DNA of 64,000 bases from Methylobacterium sp. 2A. Its GTDB lineage: Bacteria > Pseudomonadota > Alphaproteobacteria > Rhizobiales > Beijerinckiaceae. Under the pieces are notes generated by a model. That model was not told where the DNA came from, did not search any database, and saw only the letters and a program-made list of their open reading frames with translations. The stretch lies in the NCBI RefSeq assembly GCF_009806555.1, contig NZ_VUOK01000045.1, forward strand, positions 62,001-126,000. The letters are read 5' to 3'. A program made the translations under genes and the position numbers. Shown here one piece after another: positions 51,462 through 61,067 of this stretch (positions are counted from its first letter, which is position 1; every line of letters starts with the position of its first letter).

Positions 51462-53177
51462 ATGACAACCAACGGCTGGATCCAGATCGCGCTGTACTGC
51501 GCGGTCGTTCTGGCGCTCGTGAAGCCGCTCGGGGCCTACATGACCCGGGTCTTCAACGGCGAGCGCACCTTCCTCTCGCCCGTGCTCGCTCCCATCGAGC
51601 GCGGGCTCTACCGCGTGGCTGGCATCGACGCCCGCCAGGAACAGACCTGGCTCGGCTACGCCGGGGGGATGATCGTCTTCAACCTGCTCGGCTTCGTGCT
51701 GCTGTACGCGATCCTCCGGCTGCAGGCGGTGCTGCCGTACAACCCGGCGGAACAGTCGGCGGTCGCCCCGGACCTCGCGTTCAACACCTCGACCAGCTTC
51801 GTCACCAACACGAACTGGCAGTCCTACGGCGGCGAGACCACGCTCTCGTACCTCTCCCAGATGCTTGGGCTGACGCACCAGAATTTCGTGTCGGCGGCCT
51901 CCGGCATCGCGGTCGCCGTGGCGCTGATCCGCGGGTTCGCCCGTGCCTCCACAAAGACGCTGGGCTCTTTCTGGGTCGATATGACCCGCGCCACCCTCTA
52001 CGTGCTGCTGCCGATCTGCATCGTCTTCACGCTGTTCCTGGTCTCGCAGGGCATGCCGCAGACCCTCGGCGGCTATGTGGACGCCACGACGCTGGAGGGC
52101 GCCAAGCAGACCATTGCGGTCGGTCCGGTGGCGAGCCAGGTGGCGATCAAGATGCTCGGCACCAACGGCGGCGGCTTCTTCAACGCCAACGCCGCGCATC
52201 CCTTCGAGAACCCCACCGCCCTGTCGAACTACCTCCAGATGATCTCGATCTTCGTGATCGGGGCGGCGCTCACCAACGTCTTCGGCCGCATGGTCGGGGA
52301 TGAGCGCCAGGGCTGGGCTATCCTCGCGGCGATGGGCCTGCTCTTCGTGGCCGGCGTCGCCGTCACCTACTGGGCGGAAGCCAACGCGACCGGCGTCCTG
52401 TCCCAGCTCGGGCTCACGGGCGGCAACATGGAGGGCAAGGAGACCCGCTTCGGCATCGCGGCCTCGGCACTGTTCGCGGTGATCACCACCGCGGCCTCAT
52501 GCGGCGCCGTCAACGCCATGCACGACTCGTTCACGGCGCTCGGCGGCCTGATCCCGCTCATCAACATGCAGCTCGGCGAAGTCATTATCGGCGGTGTCGG
52601 CGCCGGTCTCTACGGCATGCTGATCTTCGTGATCGTGGCGATCTTTGTGGCGGGCCTGATGGTCGGCCGCACGCCCGAATACCTCGGCAAGAAGATCGAG
52701 GCGAAGGAGGTGAAGATGGCGATGCTCGGCATCCTCTGCCTGCCGCTGATGATGCTGGGCTTCACCGCGCTCGCCACGGTGGTGTCCGCGGGCCTTGCCG
52801 GTCCGGCCAATGCCGGCCCGCACGGGTTCTCGGAGATCCTCTATGCCTACACGTCGGCGGCCGCGAACAACGGCTCGGCCTTCGGCGGGCTGACGGCCAA
52901 CACCCTGTTCTACAACAGCACCCTGGCGATCGGCATGCTGGTCGGCCGGTTCTTCGTGAAGATCCCGGTGCTCGCCATCGCGGGCTCGCTCGCAGCCAAG
53001 AAGACGGTTCCGGCCTCCGCGGGCACCTTCCCGACCCATGGCGGCCTGTTCATCGGGCTGCTGGTCGGCGTGGTGTTGATCATGGGCGGCCTGACCTTCT
53101 TCCCGTCCCTGGCGCTCGGACCCATCGTCGAGCACTTCGCGGCCGTGGCCGGCCAGACCTTCGCGACGGGGGGCTGA
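51462..53177 (+). CDS. kdpA: Potassium-transporting ATPase subunit KdpA
   Basis: K+-binding channel-like subunit of the high-affinity KdpFABC pump, 571 residues with about ten membrane helices. Family blocks seen: TWLGYAGGMIVFNLLGF, TSFVTNTNWQSYGGETTLSYL (filter region 1), MLGTNGGGFFNANAAHPFENP (filter region 2), and YAYTSAAANNGSAFGGLTANT (filter region 4). The length is usual. The ATG at 51462 gives MTTNGWIQIALY. Induced by K+ limitation through KdpDE in known systems. Confidence 0.97.
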   Translation: MTTNGWIQIALYCAVVLALVKPLGAYMTRVFNGERTFLSPVLAPIERGLYRVAGIDARQEQTWLGYAGGMIVFNLLGFVLLYAILRLQAVLPYNPAEQSAVAPDLAFNTSTSFVTNTNWQSYGGETTLSYLSQMLGLTHQNFVSAASGIAVAVALIRGFARASTKTLGSFWVDMTRATLYVLLPICIVFTLFLVSQGMPQTLGGYVDATTLEGAKQTIAVGPVASQVAIKMLGTNGGGFFNANAAHPFENPTALSNYLQMISIFVIGAALTNVFGRMVGDERQGWAILAAMGLLFVAGVAVTYWAEANATGVLSQLGLTGGNMEGKETRFGIAASALFAVITTAASCGAVNAMHDSFTALGGLIPLINMQLGEVIIGGVGAGLYGMLIFVIVAIFVAGLMVGRTPEYLGKKIEAKEVKMAMLGILCLPLMMLGFTALATVVSAGLAGPANAGPHGFSEILYAYTSAAANNGSAFGGLTANTLFYNSTLAIGMLVGRFFVKIPVLAIAGSLAAKKTVPASAGTFPTHGGLFIGLLVGVVLIMGGLTFFPSLALGPIVEHFAAVAGQTFATGG

Positions 53178-53180
53178 GGC

Positions 53181-53378
53181 ATGCCTCGCGCCCTCCACGC
53201 CCGTCGTGTGCCGCGCCACCACCTCGCGCTGCACCGCCCCCCGCTGCGGCACGACCGCGGCGGTGCCCAGCCCCTGCGGACCTCCGACCTCGTGATGGCG
53301 TTGCTCGGCGTCGTGATGCTCGGCGGCCTCGCCCTCGCCGCCGCCTTCGTCCTGACCTCCGGTGCGACCGCTCCCTGA
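53181..53378 (+). CDS. Small membrane protein between kdpA and kdpB
   Basis: 65 residues: a basic, His-rich N-terminus (MPRALHARRVPRHHLALHR) and one membrane helix in RTSDLVMALLGVVMLGGLAL. It starts 3 bases after the kdpA stop. A second protein with the same RTSDLV-x-A-x2-GV-x2-LGG core is encoded at 61068-61241, which supports both being real. KdpA and KdpB are normally adjacent, so an extra subunit or modulator of the pump is plausible. Function unknown. Confidence 0.6.
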   Translation: MPRALHARRVPRHHLALHRPPLRHDRGGAQPLRTSDLVMALLGVVMLGGLALAAAFVLTSGATAP

Positions 53379-53439
53379 ACCAAGGCAGGCCCGGCCCTCG
53401 CGGCCGGGCCCCACCGCCCCTCTCCGGACACCTCAGACC

Positions 53440-55530
53440 ATGTCCCGCCAGACCTCATCCCTGTTCAGCGCCGCCCTCGTCGGGCCGGCCCTCGTCGGCT
53501 CCGTCAGGAAGCTCGACCCCCGCGCCATGATCCGGAACCCGGTCATGTTCGTCGTCGAGGTCGTGGCCGTCCTCACGACCATCCTGTTCGCCCGCGACCT
53601 CCTCACCGGCGGCAGCGACCTCCTCTTCTCAGGCCAGATCATCCTCTGGCTGTGGTTCACCCTGATCTTCGCTAACTTCGCGGAGGCGCTGGCGGAAGGC
53701 CGCGGCAAGGCCCAGGCCGACAGCCTGCGGCGCACCCGCACCGAGATGACCGCCAAGCGGCTCACCGGCCAGGGTCGCAGCTACGAGAGCGTGCCCGGCA
53801 CCTCGCTGAAGGTCGGCGACGTGGTGCTCGTCGAGGCCGGCGACCTGATCCCCTCCGACGGCGAGGTGATCGAGGGCGTCGCCTCGGTCAACGAAGCCGC
53901 CATCACCGGCGAGTCCGCTCCGGTGATCCGCGAGTCCGGCGGTGACCGCTCTGCGGTGACCGGCGGGACACAGGTGCTGTCCGACGAGATCAAGGTCCGG
54001 ATCACCGCGGCCGCCGGCTCGACTTTCGTCGATCGCATGATCGCTCTGGTCGAGGGTGCGTCGCGGCAGAAGACGCCGAACGAGATCGCCCTGAACATCC
54101 TGCTCGCCGGATTGACCCTCGTGTTCGTCTTCGCGGTGGCCTCGATCCCGAGCTTCGCCAGCTACGCGGGCGGGTCGATCCCCGTGATCGTGCTGGTCGC
54201 CCTGTTCGTGACGCTGATCCCCACGACCATCGGCGCGCTGCTCTCGGCCATCGGCATCGCCGGCATGGACCGGCTGGTGCGCTTCAACGTGCTCGCCATG
54301 TCCGGCCGCGCCGTCGAGGCGGCGGGTGACGTCGACACGCTGTTGCTGGACAAGACCGGCACGATCACGCTCGGCAACCGGCAGGCCACCGAGTTCCGTC
54401 CCGTCCGCGGTGTCACCGAGCAGGACTTGGCCGACGCGGCGCAACTCGCCTCGCTCGCGGACGAGACGCCGGAGGGCCGCTCCATCGTGGTCCTCGCGAA
54501 GGAGAAGTACGGCATCCGCGCCCGGGACATGGCGAGCCTGAACGCCACCTTCGTGCCGTTCACCGCGCAGTCGCGGATGTCGGGGGTGGACCTGCAGGGC
54601 ACGTCGATCCGCAAGGGCGCGGTCGATGCGGTCATCGCCTCGGTCTCGGGCCAGCCGATGGCGAGCCGGGGCTCGAACGTGGCCCTGGCCGTCCGTCCCG
54701 AGGCGGAGACCGGCGTCGTGACCGAGATCCGTGCCATCGCGGAAACCATCGCCAAGGCCGGCGGCACCCCGCTCGCCGTGTCCAAGGACGGCCGCCTACT
54801 CGGTGTCGTCTACCTCAAGGACATCGTGAAGGGCGGCATCCGCGAGCGCTTCGCGGAACTGCGCCAGATGGGCATCCGCACGGTGATGATCACCGGCGAC
54901 AACCCGATGACCGCCGCCGCCATCGCGGCCGAGGCGGGGGTGGACGACTTCCTCGCCCAGGCCACCCCGGAGGACAAGCTCGCGCTGATCCGCAAGGAGC
55001 AGTCCCAGGGCAAGCTGGTCGCCATGTGTGGCGACGGCACCAACGACGCCCCGGCGCTCGCCCAGGCCGATGTCGGCGTCGCCATGAACACCGGTACGGT
55101 GGCCGCCCGCGAGGCCGGGAACATGGTCGACCTCGACAGCGACCCGACGAAGCTCATCGAGATCGTCGGCATCGGCAAGCAGTTGCTGATGACCCGCGGC
55201 GCGCTGACGACCTTCTCCATCGCCAACGACGTGGCGAAATACTTCGCCATCATCCCGGCGATGTTCCTGACGCTCTACCCGCAGCTCCAGGCGCTGAACG
55301 TCATGCACCTGGCCTCGCCGCAGAGCGCGATCCTGTCGGCCATCATCTTCAACGCGCTCATCATCGTGGCGCTGATCCCGCTGGCCCTGAAGGGTGTCAC
55401 CTACCGGGCCGTCGGCGCCGCCGCGCTGCTGCGCCGGAACCTGCTGATCTACGGCCTCGGCGGCGTCCTGGTGCCGTTCGTCGGCATCAAGGCCATCGAC
55501 CTCGCCGTCAGCGCCCTGCACCTCGCGTAA
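53440..55530 (+). CDS. kdpB: Potassium-transporting ATPase subunit KdpB
   Basis: P-type ATPase subunit of 696 residues that drives K+ import. The phosphorylated aspartate is in DKTGT (about D304), the actuator motif is ITGESAPV near residue 157, the hinge is MITGDNPMTAAAIAAEAG, and the metal/phosphate motif is GDGTNDAPAL. KdpB-type helices flank these. I start at the ATG at 53440 (MSRQTSSLFS); the upstream extension overlaps the small gene and is not needed. Confidence 0.97.
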   Translation: MSRQTSSLFSAALVGPALVGSVRKLDPRAMIRNPVMFVVEVVAVLTTILFARDLLTGGSDLLFSGQIILWLWFTLIFANFAEALAEGRGKAQADSLRRTRTEMTAKRLTGQGRSYESVPGTSLKVGDVVLVEAGDLIPSDGEVIEGVASVNEAAITGESAPVIRESGGDRSAVTGGTQVLSDEIKVRITAAAGSTFVDRMIALVEGASRQKTPNEIALNILLAGLTLVFVFAVASIPSFASYAGGSIPVIVLVALFVTLIPTTIGALLSAIGIAGMDRLVRFNVLAMSGRAVEAAGDVDTLLLDKTGTITLGNRQATEFRPVRGVTEQDLADAAQLASLADETPEGRSIVVLAKEKYGIRARDMASLNATFVPFTAQSRMSGVDLQGTSIRKGAVDAVIASVSGQPMASRGSNVALAVRPEAETGVVTEIRAIAETIAKAGGTPLAVSKDGRLLGVVYLKDIVKGGIRERFAELRQMGIRTVMITGDNPMTAAAIAAEAGVDDFLAQATPEDKLALIRKEQSQGKLVAMCGDGTNDAPALAQADVGVAMNTGTVAAREAGNMVDLDSDPTKLIEIVGIGKQLLMTRGALTTFSIANDVAKYFAIIPAMFLTLYPQLQALNVMHLASPQSAILSAIIFNALIIVALIPLALKGVTYRAVGAAALLRRNLLIYGLGGVLVPFVGIKAIDLAVSALHLA

Positions 55531-55540
55531 CGTCTGCGTC

Positions 55541-55571
55541 CTCTCCCTCTCCCTCGTGGGGAGGGGAGCCG
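55541..55571. repeat. CT-rich/GA-rich hairpin between kdpB and kdpC
   Basis: CTCTCCCTCTCCC, a TCGT loop and GGGGAGGGGAG, an imperfect stem in the 60-base gap between kdpB and kdpC. Repeats of this type are common between operon genes in GC-rich alphaproteobacteria and can lower downstream expression. Confidence 0.4.
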
Positions 55572-55590
55572 TCCAACGAAAGCCCTCGCC

Positions 55591-56196
55591 ATGTTGAACC
55601 AGCTTCGCCCCGCCCTCGTCCTCCTCGTCGCCATGACGGCGGTCACCGGCCTCGCCTACCCGCTGGCGATGACCGGCATCGCGGGGGCCATCTTCCCGGC
55701 CAAGGCCGCCGGCAGCCTGATCGAGCGCGACGGCAAGGTCGTCGGCTCCAGCCTGATCGGCCAGAACTTCACCGGGGCCAACTACTTCCACGGCCGCCCC
55801 TCGGCGACCACGGCGGCGGACCCGGCCGACGCCACCAAGACCGTCCCGGCGCCCTACAACGCGGCGAATTCCTCCGGCTCGAACCTCGGCCCGACGAGCG
55901 CGGCGCTGGCCGAGCGGGTCAAGGGCGACCTCGACACGCTGAAGGCCGAGAACCCCGGCCAGCCCGTTCCGGTCGACCTCGTGACGACCAGCGGCTCCGG
56001 CCTCGACCCGGACATCTCACCCGACGCAGCCCTGTTCCAGGTGCCGCGCGTCGCCAAGGCCCGCAACGTCCCGGAGGACAAGCTGCGCGACCTCGTCGCC
56101 GGTCAGATCCAGGGCCGCACGCTCGGCCTGCTCGGCGAGCCGCGCGTCAACGTCCTGGCGCTCAACCTCGCCCTGGACGACCTCGCCAAGCGCTGA
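55591..56196 (+). CDS. kdpC: Potassium-transporting ATPase subunit KdpC
   Basis: Single-span subunit of 201 residues. The N-terminal helix lies within LVLLVAMTAVTGLAYPLAMT. Family blocks: GSSLIGQNFTGANYFHGRPSA, PVPVDLVTTSGSGLDPDISP and AGQIQGRTLGLLGEPRVNVL (as pieces). KdpC stabilises nucleotide binding in the KdpFABC complex. Confidence 0.96.
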   Translation: MLNQLRPALVLLVAMTAVTGLAYPLAMTGIAGAIFPAKAAGSLIERDGKVVGSSLIGQNFTGANYFHGRPSATTAADPADATKTVPAPYNAANSSGSNLGPTSAALAERVKGDLDTLKAENPGQPVPVDLVTTSGSGLDPDISPDAALFQVPRVAKARNVPEDKLRDLVAGQIQGRTLGLLGEPRVNVLALNLALDDLAKR

Positions 56197-56205
56197 GGAA
56201 CGAGC

Positions 56206-58920
56206 ATGTCCGAGAACGGCCGCGACCCGAACCGCCCCTCGCCCGACGCGCTGCTCGAAGCGGCGCGCCGGGAGGAACGGACCCGCGGCCGACTCAAGGT
56301 CTTCCTCGGGGCCGCCCCCGGCGTCGGCAAGACCTACGAGATGCTGACGATCGGACGTGCCAGGCTGAAGGCCGGGGCCGACGTGGTGATCGGCGTCGTC
56401 GAGACACACGGAAGGGCCGAGACCGAGGCCCTGCTCGACGGCTTCGAGGTGATCCCCCGGCGGCCCGTGCCGTATCACGGCACCGTCCTTGAAGAGATGG
56501 ACCTCGACGCCCTGCTCGCCCGCCGGCCGGCGCTCGCCCTCGTCGACGAGCTCGCCCACACCAACGCGCCGGGCTCCCGCCATCCGAAGCGCTACCAGGA
56601 CGTCGAGGAACTGCTCGATGCCGGCATCGACGTCCTGACGACGCTCAACATCCAGCACGTCGAGAGCCTGAACGACGTCGTCGCCTCGATCACCCGCATC
56701 CGGGTGCGTGAGACCGTGCCTGACGGGGTCCTGGACCGGGCCGACGACATCGAGGTGGTGGACCTTAACCCCGACGACCTGATCGAGCGCCTGAAGGCCG
56801 GGAAGGTCTACGTCCCGACCAACGCCGAGCGCGCGCTGAAGCACTACTTCTCCCGGGGCAACCTGACGGCCCTGCGGGAACTGGCGCTGCGGCGTACGGC
56901 CGACCGGGTGGACGACGAACTCCTGAGCCACATGCGGGCCAACGCCATCGCTGGCCCCTGGGCGGCGGGCGAGCGCGTGCTGGTCTGCGTCAGCGAGGAT
57001 CCCCGGTCCTCCGGCCTCGTCCGCTACACGAAGCGTCTCGCCGACCGCCTGCACGCCCCGTGGACCGCGCTCGCCGTGGAGGGCACCCGCGCCGCCTCCT
57101 TGAGCGAGGCCCAGCGCGACCGGATCGCCGAGGCCCTGCGGCTCGCCGACAAGCTCGGGGGCGACGCCGTCACGCTCCCCGGCGGCCGCCGGACCGCCGA
57201 CGACATCCTGGCCTACGCCCGCTCGGCCAACGTCAACCACGTCGTGGTCGGCAAGTCGGAGCGCTCCCGCCTGTTCGAACTCGTCAACGGCTCGGTGGTG
57301 CACGACCTCGTCCGGGACGGGGGCAACATCTGCGTGCACGTGGTGCCCGGTGAGGCCGTGGAGCCGGAGAAGCCGACACGTCGCGCCGTCGCGACCGCCG
57401 CACCGCGCACGGCGTTCGACGCCCGGCCCTACCTCGTTGCTCTGGCCGCGGTGGGGGCCGGCCTCGGTGCGGCGGTCGTGGCCCAACCCTACGCGGGCGT
57501 CGAGAACGCCGACCTGTTCCTGCTCACCGCCGTGGTTGGGGTCGCGGTCAAATGGGGCCTGGGCCCGGCGCTCGCCGCGGTGGTGGCCGCCTCGCTCGCC
57601 TACAATTTCTTCTTCCTGCCGCCGGTCTACACCCTCACCATCGCCGACCCGACCAACGTCGCCGCGTTCCTGCTCTTCACCCTGGTGGCCGTGCTCGTCT
57701 CCAACCTCGCCGCCCGGGCGAGGCTGACCGCCATGGTGAGCCAGGGACGGGCGCGGGCGACGGAGCGGCTGTTCGGATTCTCGCGCAAGCTCGCCGCCTG
57801 CGGCACCCTCGACGACGTGCTCTGGGCGACCTCGTCCCAGGTCGCGGCGATCCTGAAGGTGCGCGTCGTGCTCCTCCTACCCGAGGGCAAGGCGGTGACG
57901 GTGCGGGCCGGCTACCCGCCGGAGGACATGTTGGACGAGGCCGACGTCGCGGCGGCGCAGTGGGCTTTCGACAACGACCGCCCCGCGGGCCGGGGCGCCG
58001 ACACGCTGCCCGGCGCCAAGCGCCTGTTCCTGCCGATGCGGACCGGGCGCGGCACCGTCGGTGTGGTCGGCCTCGACGCGGACGGGACCGGGCCGATCCT
58101 CACGCCGGAGGGCCGCCGCATGTTCGATGCCCTCGCCGACATGGGGGCGCTCGCCATCGAGCGGGTGAGCCTCGTGGAGGATCTCGACCGGGCCGAGCGC
58201 GCCGCCGAGACCGACCGACTGCGGCAGGCGCTGCTGACCTCGATCAGCCACGACCTGCGCACGCCGCTGGCGTCGGTGCTCGGCGCGGCCAGCACGCTGC
58301 GCGACCTCGACACCGCGCTTGACGGCGCGGCCAAGGCGGAGCTGCTCGGTACGATCATCGAGGAATCGGAGCGGTTGAACCGCTTCATCGTGAACCTCCT
58401 CGACATGACCCGCCTGGAGGCAGGCGCGGTCGCGCCAAACCTCGCCCCGCAGGATGTGGCCGAGACCGTCGACACGGCGCTGCGCCGGGTCGAGAAGGTG
58501 CTGTGCGGCCATAGGATCGCGGTCGACCTCGCGCCTAACCTGCCGACCCTGCGCCTCGACCCGGTCCTGTTCGAGCAGGTGCTCGTGAACCTCCTCGACA
58601 ACGCCGCGAAGTACGCGCCCGAGGACACGACCGTGACGGTGCGGGCCCGCCAGGACGGACGGTCCGTCCGCATCGAGATCCTCGACGAGGGCAACGGCAT
58701 CCCGGAGGCGGACGTCGAGCGCCTGTTCGACAAGTTCTACCGGGTGCGCAAGAGCGACCGCGTCCGAGCCGGTACCGGGCTGGGCCTGGCCATCTCGCGC
58801 GGCTTCGTCGAGGCGATGGGCGGCACCGTCACCGCGGGCAACCGGCACGACCGGCTGGGCGCGGTCTTCACCGTGACACTGCCCGTCCCCGCTCGGTCGT
58901 CAAAGGACATCGCCGCATGA
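56206..58920 (+). CDS. kdpD: Sensor histidine kinase KdpD
   Basis: K+ and osmotic sensor kinase of 904 residues. Order: N-terminal KdpD domain with Walker A GAAPGVGKT (35-43), a universal-stress-protein domain (about 250-370), four membrane helices (about 400-500), a GAF-like domain (520-650), HisKA with phosphorylated H682 in ISHDLRTP, and an ATPase domain with NLLDNAAKYAPE and GTGLGLAIS. It overlaps kdpE by 4 bases (ATGA). It phosphorylates KdpE under K+ limitation. All motifs are intact. Confidence 0.96.
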   Translation: MSENGRDPNRPSPDALLEAARREERTRGRLKVFLGAAPGVGKTYEMLTIGRARLKAGADVVIGVVETHGRAETEALLDGFEVIPRRPVPYHGTVLEEMDLDALLARRPALALVDELAHTNAPGSRHPKRYQDVEELLDAGIDVLTTLNIQHVESLNDVVASITRIRVRETVPDGVLDRADDIEVVDLNPDDLIERLKAGKVYVPTNAERALKHYFSRGNLTALRELALRRTADRVDDELLSHMRANAIAGPWAAGERVLVCVSEDPRSSGLVRYTKRLADRLHAPWTALAVEGTRAASLSEAQRDRIAEALRLADKLGGDAVTLPGGRRTADDILAYARSANVNHVVVGKSERSRLFELVNGSVVHDLVRDGGNICVHVVPGEAVEPEKPTRRAVATAAPRTAFDARPYLVALAAVGAGLGAAVVAQPYAGVENADLFLLTAVVGVAVKWGLGPALAAVVAASLAYNFFFLPPVYTLTIADPTNVAAFLLFTLVAVLVSNLAARARLTAMVSQGRARATERLFGFSRKLAACGTLDDVLWATSSQVAAILKVRVVLLLPEGKAVTVRAGYPPEDMLDEADVAAAQWAFDNDRPAGRGADTLPGAKRLFLPMRTGRGTVGVVGLDADGTGPILTPEGRRMFDALADMGALAIERVSLVEDLDRAERAAETDRLRQALLTSISHDLRTPLASVLGAASTLRDLDTALDGAAKAELLGTIIEESERLNRFIVNLLDMTRLEAGAVAPNLAPQDVAETVDTALRRVEKVLCGHRIAVDLAPNLPTLRLDPVLFEQVLVNLLDNAAKYAPEDTTVTVRARQDGRSVRIEILDEGNGIPEADVERLFDKFYRVRKSDRVRAGTGLGLAISRGFVEAMGGTVTAGNRHDRLGAVFTVTLPVPARSSKDIAA

Positions 58921-59663
58921 GCCCGACCGTCCTCGTGATCGACGACGAGCCGCCGATCCGTAAGCTGCTGCGCATGGGCCTCTCGACCCAGGGCTACGCC
59001 ATCCTGGAGGCGCCGAACGGGGCGACCGCCCTGGACGTGCTGGGGCGGGAGGGCGTGGACCTCGTCCTGCTCGACCTCGGCCTGCCGGACATGCGCGGCC
59101 ACGACCTCCTGCGGACGATCCGGGCGAGCCATCCCGGCTTGCCGGTGGTGGTCCTGTCGAGCCGGGACGACGAGGCCGGCAAGGTCGAGGCGCTGGACCT
59201 TGGCGCAGACGACTACGTGACCAAGCCGTTCGGCATGGCCGAGCTCCTGGCCCGACTCCGGGCGGCGCTGCGCCACCAACTCGCCCAGCGCGGCGAGCGT
59301 CCGGTGTTCCGAATTGACGGCCTGAGCGTGGACCTCGTCCGCAGGGTTGTGAGGGTCGACGACGTCGAGGTGAAGCTCACCCCGCGCGAGTACGACTTCC
59401 TCCGCGTGCTCGTGCTCCATGCCGGCAAGGTGCTCACCCACGCGCAACTCATGCACGAGGTCGCGGTCTCGTCCGAGCCGCAATACCTCCGCGTCTACGT
59501 GCGCCAGCTCCGCCAGAAGCTTGAGGCCGACCCCGAGCGGCCGCGCATCCTTCTCACCGAGACCGGCGTCGGCTATCGCCTCCGGGCCCCGGACGACGAG
59601 CCAAACCTCAAGCCGCGCGCCGCGAACGATGCCGGGCCGCGAACGACGGAGACGACGCACTGA
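58917..59663 (+). CDS. kdpE: Response regulator KdpE
   Basis: OmpR/PhoB-type regulator of 248 residues. The receiver domain has D10-D11 (VIDDEPP), phospho-acceptor D53 (LLDLGLPDM) and the KPF lysine. The winged-helix output domain has RRVVRVDDVEVKLTPREYDFL and YLRVYVRQLRQKLE. It activates kdpFABC when phosphorylated by KdpD. OmpR-family dimers bind direct repeats spaced 10-11 bp, which fits the first two hexamers of the three-box element upstream of kdp. The C-terminal tail after GYRLRAPD is longer than usual. Confidence 0.95.
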   Translation: MSPTVLVIDDEPPIRKLLRMGLSTQGYAILEAPNGATALDVLGREGVDLVLLDLGLPDMRGHDLLRTIRASHPGLPVVVLSSRDDEAGKVEALDLGADDYVTKPFGMAELLARLRAALRHQLAQRGERPVFRIDGLSVDLVRRVVRVDDVEVKLTPREYDFLRVLVLHAGKVLTHAQLMHEVAVSSEPQYLRVYVRQLRQKLEADPERPRILLTETGVGYRLRAPDDEPNLKPRAANDAGPRTTETTH

Positions 59664-59694
59664 TGCCGCTCTCGACGCCCCGCCGGCCGGCACC

Positions 59695-60156
59695 ATGACC
59701 ATCGACGAGATCCTCGCGCCCGAGGACGTCCTGGCGGGCCTGCGCGCCCCATCCAAGAAAGCCCTGCTGGAGAGCCTGGCCGCGCGGGCCGCGGACCGGC
59801 TCGGCCTCGCCGTCGACGTGATCCTCGCCCCCCTCGCCAGGCGGGAGGAACTGGGTTCGACCGGCGTAGGGGACGGCGTGGCGCTGCCCCATGCGAGGCT
59901 GGAAGGCATCGACCGACCGTTCGGCCTGCTGGCGCGGCTGCGCGATCCGATGGAGTTCGACGCGGTGGACGACCGCCCGATCGACCTCGTCTTCCTGCTG
60001 CTGCTCCCCGCCGGCAGCGAGGGGCGGCACCTGAACGCCCTGGCCTGCGTGGCGCGGTGGCTGCGGGACCCTGAGACCGCGGCGGCCCTGCGCGGCGCCC
60101 GCGACGCCGCCGCGCTGCACGCCGTCGTCGGCGACCGGATGCTCAGCAAAGCCTGA
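59695..60156 (+). CDS. ptsN: PTS EIIA(Ntr)-like protein (PtsN-type)
   Basis: Phosphocarrier domain protein of 153 residues. The active-site histidine is H66 in GVALPHARLEGIDRP, and the chain has the usual KKALLESLA, RREELGSTGVGDG and DLVFLLLLPAG blocks. EIIA(Ntr) of E. coli binds KdpD and raises kdp expression, so its place right after kdpDE is meaningful. It overlaps the convergent hydratase gene by 14 bases. A fructose-PTS role is less likely without other PTS genes. Confidence 0.88.
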   Translation: MTIDEILAPEDVLAGLRAPSKKALLESLAARAADRLGLAVDVILAPLARREELGSTGVGDGVALPHARLEGIDRPFGLLARLRDPMEFDAVDDRPIDLVFLLLLPAGSEGRHLNALACVARWLRDPETAAALRGARDAAALHAVVGDRMLSKA

Positions 60157-60934
60157 GCGAGATTGGGCCGAGCCCGCCAAGCCTGGCCGTCAGTATTTGG
60201 CCGGGCAACACCTGCGCGAGGCCGCAGCAACTGCCGACCGACACGAGGTCGCCGCCGTTCAGGCCCGAGCCGCGGTCGGCGAGGTGGCGTGCCAGCCACG
60301 CGACCGCGTTGAGCGGGTCGCCCATGACGTCGCGCCCGTGGCCACGGGCGACCACGTTCCCGTCGATGGCGAGGCTCGCCTCTCCGGCGGCGATGTCCGC
60401 GCTCATCCAGCCGTCGATCCATGGTCCGGCCACGTGGGCGACCTCCAGCCCGAGGTCCGCTGTCGCCGCCCGCTCGTCGAGCACCGTCGGCAGCGCGGTG
60501 CGCCGCCCGACGATGTGCAGGTCGAGCCGGCAGGCGGCGCAGGCGCCGAGGGCGTTGCGCGCGGTCGTCGCCTCCTCGTCGGTGAATGGGAACGAGCGAC
60601 CGATCATGAAGGTGAGGCCGACGCTGGCGCCGAGCGCGCCGCGCGGCAGCCGGAGCGTCCCGCCGTCGTCCAGGATGGCCTCGCGCAGGAGCGGTCCGAC
60701 GACCGGCCCGCCCAGCCGGAGAGTGCGCGCCACCGCGGGATGCGTGCCGACGAGGGCGTAGCCGATCTGCGCCCAGCCGAGCGCCCTCACGGTCGCGTCG
60801 GATACGTCCTCGGCATCCTCCAAGGTCATCACGGACGAAAGGTCGACGTCGGCGAGGTTGCCTGCGATGCGCGCTTGCGCGAGCCGCCGCCCCTGCGCGT
60901 CTGGGTCGATGCTGGCGGTGCGGAGGGCGAGCAT
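60143..60934 (-). CDS. 2-Keto-4-pentenoate hydratase family protein
   Basis: FAA-hydrolase fold protein of 263 residues. Blocks include IGYALVGTHPAVARTLRLGGP, GASVGLTFMIGRSFPF, HVAGPWIDGWMSADIAAGEASL, GDPLNAVAWLARHLADRGSGL and LVSVGSCCGLAQVLPGQ (quoted in part), which match MhpD-type hydratases and related 4-oxalocrotonate decarboxylases. Metal-ligand glutamates in the E-I-E pattern are not obvious, so activity is uncertain. I prefer the ATG at 60934; a GTG at 60973 sits only 9 bases from the promoter element. It shares the three-box promoter with kdp. Confidence 0.8.
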   Translation of the reverse strand: MLALRTASIDPDAQGRRLAQARIAGNLADVDLSSVMTLEDAEDVSDATVRALGWAQIGYALVGTHPAVARTLRLGGPVVGPLLREAILDDGGTLRLPRGALGASVGLTFMIGRSFPFTDEEATTARNALGACAACRLDLHIVGRRTALPTVLDERAATADLGLEVAHVAGPWIDGWMSADIAAGEASLAIDGNVVARGHGRDVMGDPLNAVAWLARHLADRGSGLNGGDLVSVGSCCGLAQVLPGQILTARLGGLGPISLRLC

Positions 60935-60981
60935 GGCAAGTTCTGGGAACACGGAAGGTCCCGGAGCCTGCACGCTCTCGC

Positions 60982-61031
60982 ATAAGGGTTCGAGAAGGCG
61001 GACGGGGTCGCTGTATCAGTATCCCGTTAAG
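60982..61031 (-). promoter_or_regulatory. Three-box promoter element, copy 5 (hydratase gene)
   Basis: Reading leftward: CTTAAC at 61031-61026, ACTGAT at 61020-61015 and CCTTAT at 60987-60982, in TTCTCGAACCCTTATGCGAG. It is 48 bases before the ATG at 60934. Confidence 0.7.
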
Positions 61032-61067
61032 GACCTGCCGACCGCATCGCCCGCCGTTCGAAGGGCG

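Noticed and set aside
58737..60983. 748-codon minus-strand frame opposite kdpE and ptsN
   Set aside because: Shadow frame running through the hydratase region in the wrong phase; low complexity.
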